Shown: piece by piece, positions 7,562 through 15,780 of the stretch
How the letters are laid out: each line of letters begins with the position of its first letter
How positions within the stretch are numbered: the stretch's first letter is position 1
Source of the DNA: an uncultured Clostridia bacterium
GTDB lineage: Bacteria; Bacillota; Clostridia; Christensenellales; UBA1242
Length of the DNA stretch: 27,017 bases
Direction of reading: 5' to 3'
Assembly (NCBI GenBank): GCA_944349915.1
Contig: CALVNU010000005.1
Location: 1-27,017 of the forward strand
Translations under genes and position numbers: made by a program
Notes under the pieces: generated by a model
Database searches by the model: none
Seen by the model: only the letters and a program-made list of their open reading frames with translations
What the model was told of the DNA's origin: nothing

Positions 7562-8065
7562 ATGAAAGAAAACAAAAAATCAATTGAAAAAACATTAAGA
7601 ACAGTTTTACTTGTTGCCCTATTTGGTTCTGTAGGTTTTGTTGCAGGCATTCCTTGCATTATTTTTGGAGCAACAAACTCTTGGTGGCCACTGCTTGTGC
7701 TGGGAATAATTCTTGTAGTGTTTGGATTTTATGGAACACCTCTGCTGTGGGTAAACTATGGTTCATTAAAAACACAAAAACGCGTTGTTGACGCTATAAA
7801 TGAAGAACATCTAACAAATGTTGCCGAAATTGCATCTCAACTACAAATGAAAGACAAAGATGTTAGAGAATATATTAGAAAAGGCATCAACAAAAAATAT
7901 ATTACAGGTTTTTTGTATGACGGCAATACTCTAACACCAAATGAAAAGCAAGCCCCAAAAAAGAAAATTGTGCAATCAACTTGCCCAAACTGTGGCGGAC
8001 GACTTGAAACGACCGAAAAAGGATATACTTGCCCATACTGTGGGAGTTCGTTTGAAAAACAATAA
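7562..8065 (+). CDS. Membrane protein with C-terminal zinc ribbon, unknown function
   Basis: A 167-residue protein. Two hydrophobic segments are at about 13-35 and 41-60, followed by a cytoplasmic helical part (about 70-120) that resembles a winged-helix or PCI-like fold (NVAEIASQLQMKDKDVREYIRKGI). A C-terminal zinc ribbon of two CPxCG-type knuckles (CPNCGG and CPYCGS) ends the protein. This is a recurrent architecture in Firmicutes without a defined role. There is no SD; the -10 box is six bases before ATG, so the mRNA is probably leaderless. It is monocistronic and ended by the terminator at 8083-8114, which is shared with the convergent aminopeptidase gene. Confidence 0.85.
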   Translation: MKENKKSIEKTLRTVLLVALFGSVGFVAGIPCIIFGATNSWWPLLVLGIILVVFGFYGTPLLWVNYGSLKTQKRVVDAINEEHLTNVAEIASQLQMKDKDVREYIRKGINKKYITGFLYDGNTLTPNEKQAPKKKIVQSTCPNCGGRLETTEKGYTCPYCGSSFEKQ

Positions 8066-8082
8066 GATTATTGACTGCGTAA

Positions 8083-8114
8083 CAAAAAAAGGCATTTTTA
8101 AAAATGCCTTTTTT
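8083..8114. terminator. Bidirectional terminator
   Basis: An A run (8083-8090), GGCATTTTT / AAAAATGCC (8091-8108) and a T run (8109-8114). The symmetry serves both the plus-strand zinc-ribbon gene and the minus-strand aminopeptidase gene. Confidence 0.85.
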
Positions 8115-8126
8115 ATGCGTATTTGT

Positions 8127-9491
8127 TTAATTAAAAAATGCTTTAAATGCAGAATAAGCAGAGTATAAGTCCGCTTTTGAAATAAGTTCGTTTGGCGCAT
8201 GCATTGAAAGCACTGGAATACCAATATCTATTGTGTCAATATTAAGTTTGGCAATAAATTTGGCGATAGTTCCGCCACTGCCAATATCAACTTTGCCAAG
8301 TTCGCCTGTTTGCCAAACAACACCATCTCTATCCATTTTTTGTCGCAGAGAGCCAACCAGTTCTGCGGACGCATCGTTTGAGCCAGATTTTCCACCCACA
8401 CCACCATATTTTTTAATGCTAACACCACATGAAAGCATTGAAACATTTTTATAGTCAAATGCATTTTTAAAATTAGGGTCGTATGCGCTTGTAACATCGG
8501 CCGATAAACATTGTGATGCCATTCTTACCTTGCGTGATGAACAGTTGAAGTTTTCGCAAATTTCGTCAATAAGGTCTTCTAGCAATTTGCTTTGCGCCCC
8601 TGTGTTGCCTTCACTGCCAATTTCTTCTTTATCAAACAGTGCAACCATAACGGTGTCGTTACTGTTACAGTCAAACAATGCTTGAAGTGCAGAAAAAGCA
8701 CATGATTTATCATCTTGACCATAACCGGAAATAAAGGCTCTGTCAAAGCCAACTTCTCTAGCCTTGATTGCTGGCACAGCGCAAATTTCACTTGTTATCA
8801 AATCGGTTTCGGTTATTTGATAATTGTCATTCAAATACTTTAAAATGCCAGACTTTATTGCATCAACCTTGCAATCTTTTAGTGCTTTTCCGCCAACAAT
8901 CAAGTTTAATTGTTCTCCGCTCACAATTTCTTTGCCTTGCGTCTGCTCTAACGCTCTTGAAAGGTGTGGCAATAAATCGGAGATGTAAAAAACGGGGTCA
9001 TCTTCCTTTTCTCCTACCACAAAATCAACCTTTTCTCCGTTTGCTTTGACAACCACGCCATGCAAAGCCAAAGGTATTGTTAAATAGTGAAATTTCTTTA
9101 TCCCGCCATAATAATGCGTTTTAAAATAGCATATTTGTCCATCTTCAAACACAGGATTTGGTTTTAGGTCCAACCTTGGAGAATCAATATGCGCACCTAT
9201 AATTTTTATGCCATTCTTTGCTAAATCATTTTTGCCAATTTTGAACAAAAAAATCGCTTTGTTGTGGCCGACAATATATCGTTTGTCTCCAACCTTTAAT
9301 TTTTGACCAAATTCAAAAGGCTTGTAACCACACTTCTCTGCCAAAGTTGTAGCATGCAGACACCCTTCTCTTTCTGTTTTTGTTTTATCAAGAAAAGACA
9401 TATACAAACGAGCAAAATCGTCAATTTCTTTTGCTTTCTTTTTAGAAATATCATTGTACATATTTGACTTTTTATACATCAAATTTTCCAT
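8127..9491 (-). CDS. M18 family aminopeptidase
   Basis: A 454-residue cytosolic metallo-aminopeptidase of the aspartyl aminopeptidase family, which removes N-terminal residues from peptides using two metal ions. Visible motifs are GAHIDSPRLDLKP (His101 and Asp103, metal site), DKEEIGSEGNTGAQS (catalytic Glu and metal Glu), SADVTSAYDPNF, GGKSGSNDASAEL, and the C-terminal SMHAPNELISKAD with the last metal His. Length is normal for the family. ATG 9491 is preceded by AAGGAGAG. It lies 18 bases downstream of the yitT-like gene and is probably cotranscribed with it. The exact substrate preference cannot be read from sequence. Confidence 0.95.
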   Translation of the reverse strand: MENLMYKKSNMYNDISKKKAKEIDDFARLYMSFLDKTKTEREGCLHATTLAEKCGYKPFEFGQKLKVGDKRYIVGHNKAIFLFKIGKNDLAKNGIKIIGAHIDSPRLDLKPNPVFEDGQICYFKTHYYGGIKKFHYLTIPLALHGVVVKANGEKVDFVVGEKEDDPVFYISDLLPHLSRALEQTQGKEIVSGEQLNLIVGGKALKDCKVDAIKSGILKYLNDNYQITETDLITSEICAVPAIKAREVGFDRAFISGYGQDDKSCAFSALQALFDCNSNDTVMVALFDKEEIGSEGNTGAQSKLLEDLIDEICENFNCSSRKVRMASQCLSADVTSAYDPNFKNAFDYKNVSMLSCGVSIKKYGGVGGKSGSNDASAELVGSLRQKMDRDGVVWQTGELGKVDIGSGGTIAKFIAKLNIDTIDIGIPVLSMHAPNELISKADLYSAYSAFKAFFN

Positions 9492-9509
9492 ATATCTCTC
9501 TCCTTATAA

Positions 9510-10538
9510 CTATTTTTCGCTTTGAAGTTTAAAAATTTTCTTTTTACGCTGTTTTAATGCTTTGTCAACCTTTTTATGTTGCACCTTGCTTTCGGTTTTT
9601 AAAAAAGATGCCGACTTTTGCACTTTATTTTTAAACACACTTTGCTCTTTCAAAAATGTGCCATCACCATAAGTTTCGGATACGATATTTGAAAATACAA
9701 AAGCGTTTGGCTCTATTTCCTCAACCATTGCCCTTAATTCTTCTGTCTGGATATCTGGAATTAATGACAGCAGAATTGTCTTTCTTTTTTTAGAGAACAT
9801 TCCTTCCCCTTCAATGCGAGTTACGCCACGATGATAGGTCTTTAATATTGCCTCCGAGATAGTTTCTGCGTCATCACAAATGATATAGCATGCTCTAACC
9901 TTCTTGATTTTGTCTAGCACAAAATCTGTTGCCCATGACGAAATAACCGAAACAATAATGGCATACAGCGCTGTGTTAAGTCCGCTTGTGATAACTGTCA
10001 ATATGATAACAACAATGTTGATAAACAAAATGCAAACTCCGCGTTTGATTTTTGGAACATATTTGTTTATTATTACCGCCAGCACATCGCTTCCGCCAGT
10101 AGAGCCGTTATATCTATATGCAATGCCTACACCTAGTCCATAAAGCACTCCGCCGATAATTGAAAACAAAAGTTTATCATCTGCTTGTGAGGTTATGGCT
10201 GGAATTGTAAAAAACTGCATTGCGAGAGTGTAAGTTCCAAGACCTACCAAAGTAAGAACAATAAATTTCCAGCCAAAGAGTTTGAGTGCAAACAGAAAAA
10301 TAATTATATTGATTGCCAAATAAATGATTGAAGTTGCAATATCTACCCCTGCGCCTAAAAGCGCGTTATGAATGATTTGTGCAAAACCACTAAGCCCTGT
10401 AGGAATAATCTCGGCTGGCTCAAAAAAAGATTTGAAGGCAAATCCTCCTACAATACCACCCAAGGCAACCATGATAATTTGCCAAACAAACCTTAAATTG
10501 CTATTTTTTTTAAGTTTAGCTTTTATTTCCGTTTTCAT
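9510..10538 (-). CDS. YitT family membrane protein (DUF161/DUF2179)
   Basis: A 342-residue protein with a five- to six-helix membrane domain (about 15-215) and a soluble C-terminal DUF2179-type domain (about 220-305, ACYIICDDAETISEAILK). The conserved family patches GxxxGxxFKSFFEPAEIIPTG, GVGIAYRYNGSTGGSD and HRGVTRIEGEGMF are all present. The last 35 residues are a Lys-rich extension. Members are widespread in Firmicutes; transport or membrane homeostasis is suspected but not proven. ATG 10538 is preferred to the in-frame TTG six bases upstream; no good SD precedes either. It leads a likely two-gene operon with the aminopeptidase. Confidence 0.92.
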   Translation of the reverse strand: MKTEIKAKLKKNSNLRFVWQIIMVALGGIVGGFAFKSFFEPAEIIPTGLSGFAQIIHNALLGAGVDIATSIIYLAINIIIFLFALKLFGWKFIVLTLVGLGTYTLAMQFFTIPAITSQADDKLLFSIIGGVLYGLGVGIAYRYNGSTGGSDVLAVIINKYVPKIKRGVCILFINIVVIILTVITSGLNTALYAIIVSVISSWATDFVLDKIKKVRACYIICDDAETISEAILKTYHRGVTRIEGEGMFSKKRKTILLSLIPDIQTEELRAMVEEIEPNAFVFSNIVSETYGDGTFLKEQSVFKNKVQKSASFLKTESKVQHKKVDKALKQRKKKIFKLQSEK

Positions 10539-10591
10539 ATTCAAAAGTTTAACACATTTTTTTTATAATTAAAAGCAATTTTGCAAATTTT

Positions 10592-10621
10592 TTGACTTGT
10601 TTCGACAAATAGGAGTATAAT
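10592..10621 (+). promoter_or_regulatory. Promoter of the lipid kinase gene, leaderless-type, with TTTGTCGAA site
   Basis: TTGACT (10592-10597), 18 bases, TATAAT (10616-10621), six bases, ATG 10628. The spacer holds TTCGACAAA (10601-10609), a perfect TTTGTCGAA on the minus strand. AGGAG at 10611-10615 lies before the predicted start and would not be in the mRNA if that start is right. Confidence 0.6.
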
Positions 10622-10627
10622 ATTAGT

Positions 10628-11509
10628 ATGAAATGTTTGTTCTTATATAATCCAAAAAGCGGGAAAGGCAAAATTGCAAGAAAAGAAAAATATATAAAGT
10701 CTTATCTTGGGAAAATCTTTGACGAAGTTGATGTTTTTTATTCTAACGCCAAAGGCGATATTTTTAATAAAATTTTAGAATGCGGTCAACTTTACCACAC
10801 TCTTGTTGTTGCTGGGGGCGATGGCACTATAAGTGAAGCAGTAAACGGAATTATGCACCTAAACAAGCGCCCAAATCTTGCAATTCTGCCTTTTGGCACT
10901 GTGAATGATGTTGCTCATAGTTTACATATTCCTTTTAACACAAAAAAGGCGCTGGCTGTGATAAAAAATGGGAAACCTTTAGCACACGATGTTTTAAAAG
11001 TGAATAATGACTTTGGTATATATGTTTTTGGTGGCGGAGTTTTTACAGAAACAAGTTATAACACTCCGCAAAAAGCAAAGAAAAAGTTTGGACGGCTTGC
11101 CTATGGAATTCACGGCTTGAAAGAAATGTTTCGCTCGTCAAACGCAATGCTTTCTTTTACCATAAATGGTCAAACTTTTTCTTGCAACGCATCACTTTTT
11201 CTGTTTATAAATTCTATTTTTGTGGCAGGTTTTAAAATTGACAAAACAAACAACGCTTGCGACCAAAAGGCTTCATTTGTGCTAATAAAAAGCGCAGATA
11301 ACAAAGTGAAAGTTTCCCAATTGTTTAAAATTGCAAAACTTTTTGTTTGTGGATACAAACAAGCCTGTTCTCATGATGTTTTTAAAATAAAAACTTCAAA
11401 AATTGTGATTGAATGTGAAAAAGAATATCCATTTAATCTTGACGGTGAAATATATTTTGCAAAATCGGTTACCGTTGAAGTTGTTCCAGGCTTAAACATT
11501 TTGCACTAG
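10628..11509 (+). CDS. Diacylglycerol kinase / YegS-BmrU family lipid kinase
   Basis: A 293-residue lipid kinase that would phosphorylate diacylglycerol or a related lipid at the membrane face. Diagnostic motifs are NPKSGKG (8-14), GGDGT (63-67, nucleotide binding), and LPFGTVNDVA (87-96, usually GTxNDFA). A C-terminal beta-sandwich part follows, ending FNLDGE, where the Asp-Gly-Glu contributes to catalysis. Length is normal. Either ATG 10628 starts a leaderless mRNA or AGGAG twelve bases upstream is a poorly spaced SD. With the GT4 enzyme at 12769 it hints at glycerolipid metabolism in this region, though they are not an operon. Confidence 0.92.
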   Translation: MKCLFLYNPKSGKGKIARKEKYIKSYLGKIFDEVDVFYSNAKGDIFNKILECGQLYHTLVVAGGDGTISEAVNGIMHLNKRPNLAILPFGTVNDVAHSLHIPFNTKKALAVIKNGKPLAHDVLKVNNDFGIYVFGGGVFTETSYNTPQKAKKKFGRLAYGIHGLKEMFRSSNAMLSFTINGQTFSCNASLFLFINSIFVAGFKIDKTNNACDQKASFVLIKSADNKVKVSQLFKIAKLFVCGYKQACSHDVFKIKTSKIVIECEKEYPFNLDGEIYFAKSVTVEVVPGLNILH

Positions 11510-11549
11510 TTTTTCTAAAACAAAATTTAGACAGCACCAAACTTTTCAA

Positions 11550-11619
11550 TTCGACAAAAATATACTTCTTTGTTGCAACAAGTTTTCATGCCCGACAAAA
11601 TATAGTTCTTGTCGCAAAA
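11550..11619. repeat. Two diverged direct repeats with TCGACAAA/CCGACAAA cores
   Basis: About 28 bases at 11552-11580 and 11593-11619 align, each starting CGACAAA and containing a TATA(C/G)TTCTT core before (T/C)GCAA. The first carries an exact TTCGACAAA (11550-11558). The second can fold as CGACAA / TTGTCG before a T-rich stretch and may be a weak terminator of the upstream gene. Role undecided. Confidence 0.4.
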
Positions 11620-11661
11620 TTTTTTCAACTTGAAAGTCTGCCACTTGTTTTGTTGTTATGT

Positions 11662-12402
11662 TTAATAGGCAAACAGTTCAACTTTTGCAGACAGCACAAT
11701 TTCCCCATCAATCAAATCTTCATCCATACCCTCGCAATAACTTTGATATTTGCTACCACATTGGTAAGAACATTGTTCTTTGATTTTTAACACCTCGACA
11801 TCGTCTTTGCCAAGCAATTTTTTTGCTTTTGCCTTTGCGTTTTCTATTGCAAGAGTTAAAAGGTCGTTATATTTTGCTTGATAGTCGGACAACTTGTAGT
11901 TTACAGAATTCACCGTTCCGCCAGAATTGCAAACGCTTTTTATGCTTGAGTGAAGATTTTCAAGATTATCGACTTGATATGAAAGGCTGGTGCAGGTGCG
12001 TGTTCCGCTTGTGCTGTTGCCTATAGTTGTAAAATATGAGGAATAATAATTTATAGAAATCTTGTCTTTTGTTATCCCCTCTTCTTCAAGCGTTTTTATA
12101 AGGGTTTTTAAAGTTTCGCTATTCTTTTCTTGTGAAACTTGTTTGTCAAGGTCCAAACTTTCAATCTCCACATTGACAACCGCTTGGTCTGCCTCAAACG
12201 TTTGCTCTGCTTGCCCAAAGACTAAAATTTTTGAATTTGAAATATCGGCTTGGTATTGATTTTCTTGTTCTTCAACTTGGTATTCCACCACTTCTTTTGT
12301 TGTTTCTGCCGAAGCAATAAAAAGTTGGCTTGAAAACATTGCAACCACTGCAATGGCAACAAGCACTAATGCTGGCAACAGTTTGAATATCTTTATTTTC
12401 AT
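11662..12402 (-). CDS. Exported SIMPL (DUF541) domain protein
   Basis: A 246-residue protein. The N terminus is a signal peptide or anchor (KIKIFKLL followed by PALVLVAIAVVAMFSSQLFIASA). The rest is the SIMPL/DUF541 fold: an ILVFGQAEQTFEADQAVVNVEIE strand region, a helical middle, ISINYYSS-like strand and YQAKYNDLLTLAIENAKAKAKKLLG helix. A four-Cys cluster near the end (CSYQCGSKYQSYC) could form disulfides outside the cell. Homologs are periplasmic or surface proteins of uncertain function. Start ATG 12402 has AAGGAGG; the longer frame to 12426 was rejected. Two 31-bp direct repeats lie upstream. Confidence 0.88.
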   Translation of the reverse strand: MKIKIFKLLPALVLVAIAVVAMFSSQLFIASAETTKEVVEYQVEEQENQYQADISNSKILVFGQAEQTFEADQAVVNVEIESLDLDKQVSQEKNSETLKTLIKTLEEEGITKDKISINYYSSYFTTIGNSTSGTRTCTSLSYQVDNLENLHSSIKSVCNSGGTVNSVNYKLSDYQAKYNDLLTLAIENAKAKAKKLLGKDDVEVLKIKEQCSYQCGSKYQSYCEGMDEDLIDGEIVLSAKVELFAY

Positions 12403-12453
12403 TTTGTCCTCCTTGCTTTTTAACATGGATTGCTTTAAAAAATATATTTATGC

Positions 12454-12527
12454 TTGACAAAGAAAGACAAAAATCGAACAGAAACGCCAAATATTTTTGA
12501 CATAGAAAAGAAAAATCGAACAGAAAC
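12454..12527. repeat. Pair of direct repeats upstream of the SIMPL gene
   Basis: TTGACA(a/t)AGAAA followed by AAAAATCGAACAGAAAC occurs at 12454-12485 and 12497-12527. The last 17 bases are identical in both, 42 bases apart (four helical turns). They sit 52-125 bases before the SIMPL start codon, where an operator would be expected. Confidence 0.55.
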
Positions 12528-12623
12528 ACTTTAATTTGCAGATAATAATATTGTAAAAAGGTGTTTAAAATTGTTTATAATTTCAATAATTTATATCACT
12601 ATTCTTTATTGAGACAAAATTTC

Positions 12624-12652
12624 TTTACTTTTTGTATTTTTTTTGTTATTAT
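12624..12652 (+). promoter_or_regulatory. Promoter of the 34-codon ORF, leaderless-type
   Basis: TTTACT (12624-12629), 17 bases, TATTAT (12647-12652) with an upstream TG extension, then six bases to ATG 12659. No SD is visible. Confidence 0.55.
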
Positions 12653-12658
12653 CTTTAT

Positions 12659-12763
12659 ATGGCAAACAATAAAACTAAAAAAGACAGCAAAAAATTTAAA
12701 GAAAAATATTTTGATTTTTATGATGATGTTAAAGACCCTTCTCATAAAATCGTGGATTGGTAA
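12659..12763 (+). CDS. 34-residue basic/acidic microprotein upstream of the glycosyltransferase
   Basis: A short frame encoding a Lys-rich N-terminal half (NNKTKKDSKKFKEKY) and an acidic, aromatic second half (FDFYDDVKDPSH). It is too short for routine gene calling. Support comes from a promoter with the same -10 to ATG spacing as three other genes here, and from its position five bases before the next start codon, with that gene's SD (AAGG) overlapping its stop. It may be a true small protein or a leader peptide coupling translation to the glycosyltransferase. Confidence 0.5.
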   Translation: MANNKTKKDSKKFKEKYFDFYDDVKDPSHKIVDW

Positions 12764-12768
12764 GGAAA

Positions 12769-14046
12769 ATGGAAGATAAAAAATTGAATATTGGTATATT
12801 TTGTGATTCGTTCTATCCGATGGTAGATGGCGTTGTGCAAGTTGTAGACAACTATGCAAGTATTTTGAGTAGGTTTTGCAATGTTACAGTTTTTGTGCCA
12901 AAGGGACGAAAAGATTTTAAAGACAACTTTCCATACAAAGTTGTGCGCAGTTCGATTATGCGTGTCTTTTTTCTTGATTATGACCTGCCTTTGCCAAAAC
13001 TTGACGCGAAATTTAAAAAAGAACTCAAGATGGCAAACCTAGACATTGTACACATACATTCTCCTTTTACTATGGGAAAAATTGGCCTTGACTATGCAAA
13101 GAAACATAAAATTCCATGCGTTGCCACAATGCACAGTCAATTTAAAAAAGATTTTAAACGCAGTGCCAAAACGCCTCTGCTTGCACCTATTGTAGAACTT
13201 TTAATGACAATAATCCGCTCGGTGTTTAATGCAACAACAGAAAATTGGGCTGTTAATGGCGAAGTTGCAAGAATTTTTTATGAAGATTATAAAATCAATC
13301 GCAAACCTCTAGTGATGCTCAATGGCACAGATATGCTTCCTTTTGAAGATGAAACCCATCTTTTGTTGTTAAGACAAAAATATAACATCAAACAAGATGA
13401 AAAAATTTTGTTGTTTGTTGGGCGATTAAACCTTCTTAAAAACTTAAGTTTTCTTGTTAAAAGTTTAAGCGAACTTAAAAACAAAGGCTTTAAATTTAAA
13501 ATGCTTTTTGTTGGCACTGGGCAAGATGAAGATGTTATAAAACGAGAAGTAAAAAAACTCAAACTCAACGACTCCGTTATTTTTGTCGGCAAAATTTCGG
13601 ACAGAAAAGAACTTTCTGCTCATTATGCCCTTGCCGACCTGTTTACATTCCCATCTCTTTATGATTGCAGTTCGCTTGTTCAAATTGAGTCTGCCAGTCA
13701 AAAGACGCCTACACTGTTTTTAAAAGGAGCAGCAACTGCCGACACTGTTACAGAAAATGTTAATGGTTATCTGGCAGAAAATTCTCCTCAAAAATATGCA
13801 GATAAAATTATTGAAATCTTTAGCGATAATGAGCAATATCAAAAAGTTTGCCAAAACACTTTCAATGACCTGTATCTTCCTTGGCCAAAGGTTGTAGAGC
13901 GCGCTTTTGAAAGATATAAATTTTTGATTGAAGAAAACAAAAAATTGCAATATGCGCTTGCCCAGAAAAAAGCAATAAAAAAAGCAAAAAAATATAATAG
14001 CAAAAAAACTGGAAAGACAAAAGTTGTGGCAATAAAAAACAAATAA
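12769..14046 (+). CDS. GT4-family glycosyltransferase (glycolipid synthase-like)
   Basis: A 425-residue GT-B fold glycosyltransferase. The N-terminal acceptor domain begins NIGIFCDSFYPMVDGVVQVV, with HIHSPFTMGKIGLDYAKK and a basic, amphipathic stretch (FKKDFKRSAKTP) typical of membrane-surface enzymes. The C-terminal donor domain has FVGRLNLLKN and the family's late E-x7-E region in altered form (FPSLYDCSSLVQIESAS). Related enzymes transfer glucose to diacylglycerol or mannose to lipids. The last 40 residues are Lys-rich. ATG 12769 with AAGG was chosen over TTG 12757. It overlaps in expression with the 34-codon ORF upstream. Acceptor and sugar are not determined by sequence. Confidence 0.88.
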   Translation: MEDKKLNIGIFCDSFYPMVDGVVQVVDNYASILSRFCNVTVFVPKGRKDFKDNFPYKVVRSSIMRVFFLDYDLPLPKLDAKFKKELKMANLDIVHIHSPFTMGKIGLDYAKKHKIPCVATMHSQFKKDFKRSAKTPLLAPIVELLMTIIRSVFNATTENWAVNGEVARIFYEDYKINRKPLVMLNGTDMLPFEDETHLLLLRQKYNIKQDEKILLFVGRLNLLKNLSFLVKSLSELKNKGFKFKMLFVGTGQDEDVIKREVKKLKLNDSVIFVGKISDRKELSAHYALADLFTFPSLYDCSSLVQIESASQKTPTLFLKGAATADTVTENVNGYLAENSPQKYADKIIEIFSDNEQYQKVCQNTFNDLYLPWPKVVERAFERYKFLIEENKKLQYALAQKKAIKKAKKYNSKKTGKTKVVAIKNK

Positions 14047-14053
14047 GGTAAAT

Positions 14054-14106
14054 AAAAAAAGTTCAAGGTTGTCAAAACAATAAGTTTTAACTCTTGGACT
14101 TTTTTA
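14054..14106. terminator. Bidirectional terminator between convergent genes
   Basis: An A-rich tract with GTTCAAG (14061-14067) pairs with CTTGGAC (14093-14099, one G-T pair), followed by six Ts. It serves the glycosyltransferase and the SDR gene. Confidence 0.65.
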
Positions 14107-14898
14107 TTTACAATATAATTTTTTAACAATAAAATTTATCATTCTAACAGGCAAAATTCTTGTTAAAAGCACCACACATTTATATGAAAAACCAACCGTT
14201 TTGCGTAGCGGTGGATGTTTTTGCTTTGCCACTTTTGCAACAACTTTCGCCACGCTATCTGGTCCCTTACCACTCATCTCGTCTTTTTCAACTTTTTTGA
14301 TACTCTTGTCAATATGAGCCTTTACGGACTTATCTTCAATATTATTCTCAACAATTCTAGACTTTGTAAAATTGGTTTTAACATCTCCTGGCAAAATTGC
14401 AGTAACTTTTACCCCAGAGGAATAAAGTTCATTTGCAAGGGCTTTGGAAAAAATTTCAACGCCTGCTTTGCTTGCCGAATAAACCGCCTGGTAAGGAAGT
14501 GGAACAACTCCTCCAACAGATGAGATGTTTATAATTCTTCCTTTGCTTTTTTTAAGATATCCAGCAAAAATTCGGCATAATGAAATTTGTGCCGACAAAT
14601 TTGTGTCTATAAGGGCATATATGTTCTCTGCCGAACTGTGTTCAACTGCACCAGCAATACCAAAGCCTGCGTTGTTGATAAGCAGGTCAATTCTGCCTTC
14701 CTTTTCAAAAATTTCTTTAGCAATTTCTTCCACTCTTATATAGTCATTTATATCAACCTTGTAATCTACAAATCCCTGCTCTGCTTTTATAGAACGCGAA
14801 AGGTTGTAAATTATATAGTCATTTTTTAACCTTTGTCCACAAGCCTGGCCTATTCCACTGCTTGCGCCTGTGATAACTGCAATTTTTTTAGTTTTCAT
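14104..14898 (-). CDS. Short-chain dehydrogenase/reductase
   Basis: A 264-residue classical SDR with a Rossmann fold. The cofactor motif TGASSGIG is near residue 12, NNAG follows in LLINNAGFG, and the catalytic Ser, Tyr and Lys are in INISSVGG and YSASK. The C-terminal tail (about 210-264) is basic and hydrophobic (VVLLTRILPVRMINFIVKKLYCK), suggesting membrane association, as in SDRs acting on lipids or retinoid-like substrates. The substrate is unknown. ATG 14898 lies inside the end of degV (11-base overlap), so the two are translationally coupled in one operon. Confidence 0.92.
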   Translation of the reverse strand: MKTKKIAVITGASSGIGQACGQRLKNDYIIYNLSRSIKAEQGFVDYKVDINDYIRVEEIAKEIFEKEGRIDLLINNAGFGIAGAVEHSSAENIYALIDTNLSAQISLCRIFAGYLKKSKGRIINISSVGGVVPLPYQAVYSASKAGVEIFSKALANELYSSGVKVTAILPGDVKTNFTKSRIVENNIEDKSVKAHIDKSIKKVEKDEMSGKGPDSVAKVVAKVAKQKHPPLRKTVGFSYKCVVLLTRILPVRMINFIVKKLYCK

Positions 14899-15769
14899 TG
14901 ACAATCAACCTTGAAGCGCCAACTGCAAGTGCGCCATCTCCTATATGACAGGCAATGGACAATGAGAGCGGGTTAACATATAGCAGTGGAATATTTGGAA
15001 AAGCGTTTCTTAACTGCTCGGCAAAAACTTCTGCTTTATCTCTGCAATTTGTGTAAGCCACCATCAGCCTCATTTCGCCTTTTTCCACAAAGTCTTTAAA
15101 TCTTGTTTCAAAATCTTTTTTCATTGCGTCAATCATTTTTTGACAACCCGCTTTTTCATTTAGCACTTTGGCATATTGGTCAAGTTTTCCACCTTGAATC
15201 TGTAAAACAGGTTTTATTTTTAAAAGTGTGCCAATAGCGGCTGCTGCTGGCGTAATTCTTCCCCCCTTCTTTAAATATTTTAATGTTGAAACCATAATAT
15301 AAATGCTGTTGTTGTTTATGTTGTCTTCAAGACGCTTTTTAATTTCTTCTGCATACAGGCCTTTCTTTGCAAGTTTAAGGGCGTCAAAAACCGAAACCTT
15401 TAAAGTTACAGAAATTGCATGATTGTCAACAACTTGGACTTTGCCATTAAATTGTTTTGCAAAGTTTTTTGCTGTTTCACAAGACATGCTAAGCGCGCTC
15501 GACATAGGAAGATGAACAACCTCGTCATATTCTTTCAAAAGGCTTTCCCAAAGTTCAACAATGCCACCAATTGATGGTTGAGAAGTTGAAATATCTTCAT
15601 TTGAAAGCAATTTTTTGTAAAATTCTTCTTGTGTAAGATTTATATCTTCAAAATATTCTTCATCGCCAATCATAAATGGCATAGGGATAACATATAAATC
15701 TTTGATTTTTTTCATTTCTTCTTGTGTTATACCCGAATTACTATCTGTTACAACTGCTATCTTTTTCAT
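14888..15769 (-). CDS. DegV family fatty-acid-binding protein
   Basis: A 293-residue DegV (FakB-type) protein. These bind a fatty acid and present it to the FakA kinase for phosphorylation. The N terminus KIAVVTDSNSGI, the motif STSQPS that contributes to the fatty acid carboxylate site, and the late LKYLKKGGRI block are all typical. ATG 15769 has AAGGAAGG. It is downstream of a zinc-ribbon gene after 11 bases and overlaps the SDR downstream. No fakA-like gene is in the window. Family call is firm; the bound lipid is not known. Confidence 0.93.
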   Translation of the reverse strand: MKKIAVVTDSNSGITQEEMKKIKDLYVIPMPFMIGDEEYFEDINLTQEEFYKKLLSNEDISTSQPSIGGIVELWESLLKEYDEVVHLPMSSALSMSCETAKNFAKQFNGKVQVVDNHAISVTLKVSVFDALKLAKKGLYAEEIKKRLEDNINNNSIYIMVSTLKYLKKGGRITPAAAAIGTLLKIKPVLQIQGGKLDQYAKVLNEKAGCQKMIDAMKKDFETRFKDFVEKGEMRLMVAYTNCRDKAEVFAEQLRNAFPNIPLLYVNPLSLSIACHIGDGALAVGASRLIVNEN

Positions 15770-15780
15770 AAACCTTCCTT

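Noticed and set aside
14888..14898. degV/SDR overlap as a frameshift
   Set aside because: Both proteins are complete and of normal length; an 11-base overlap is ordinary translational coupling.
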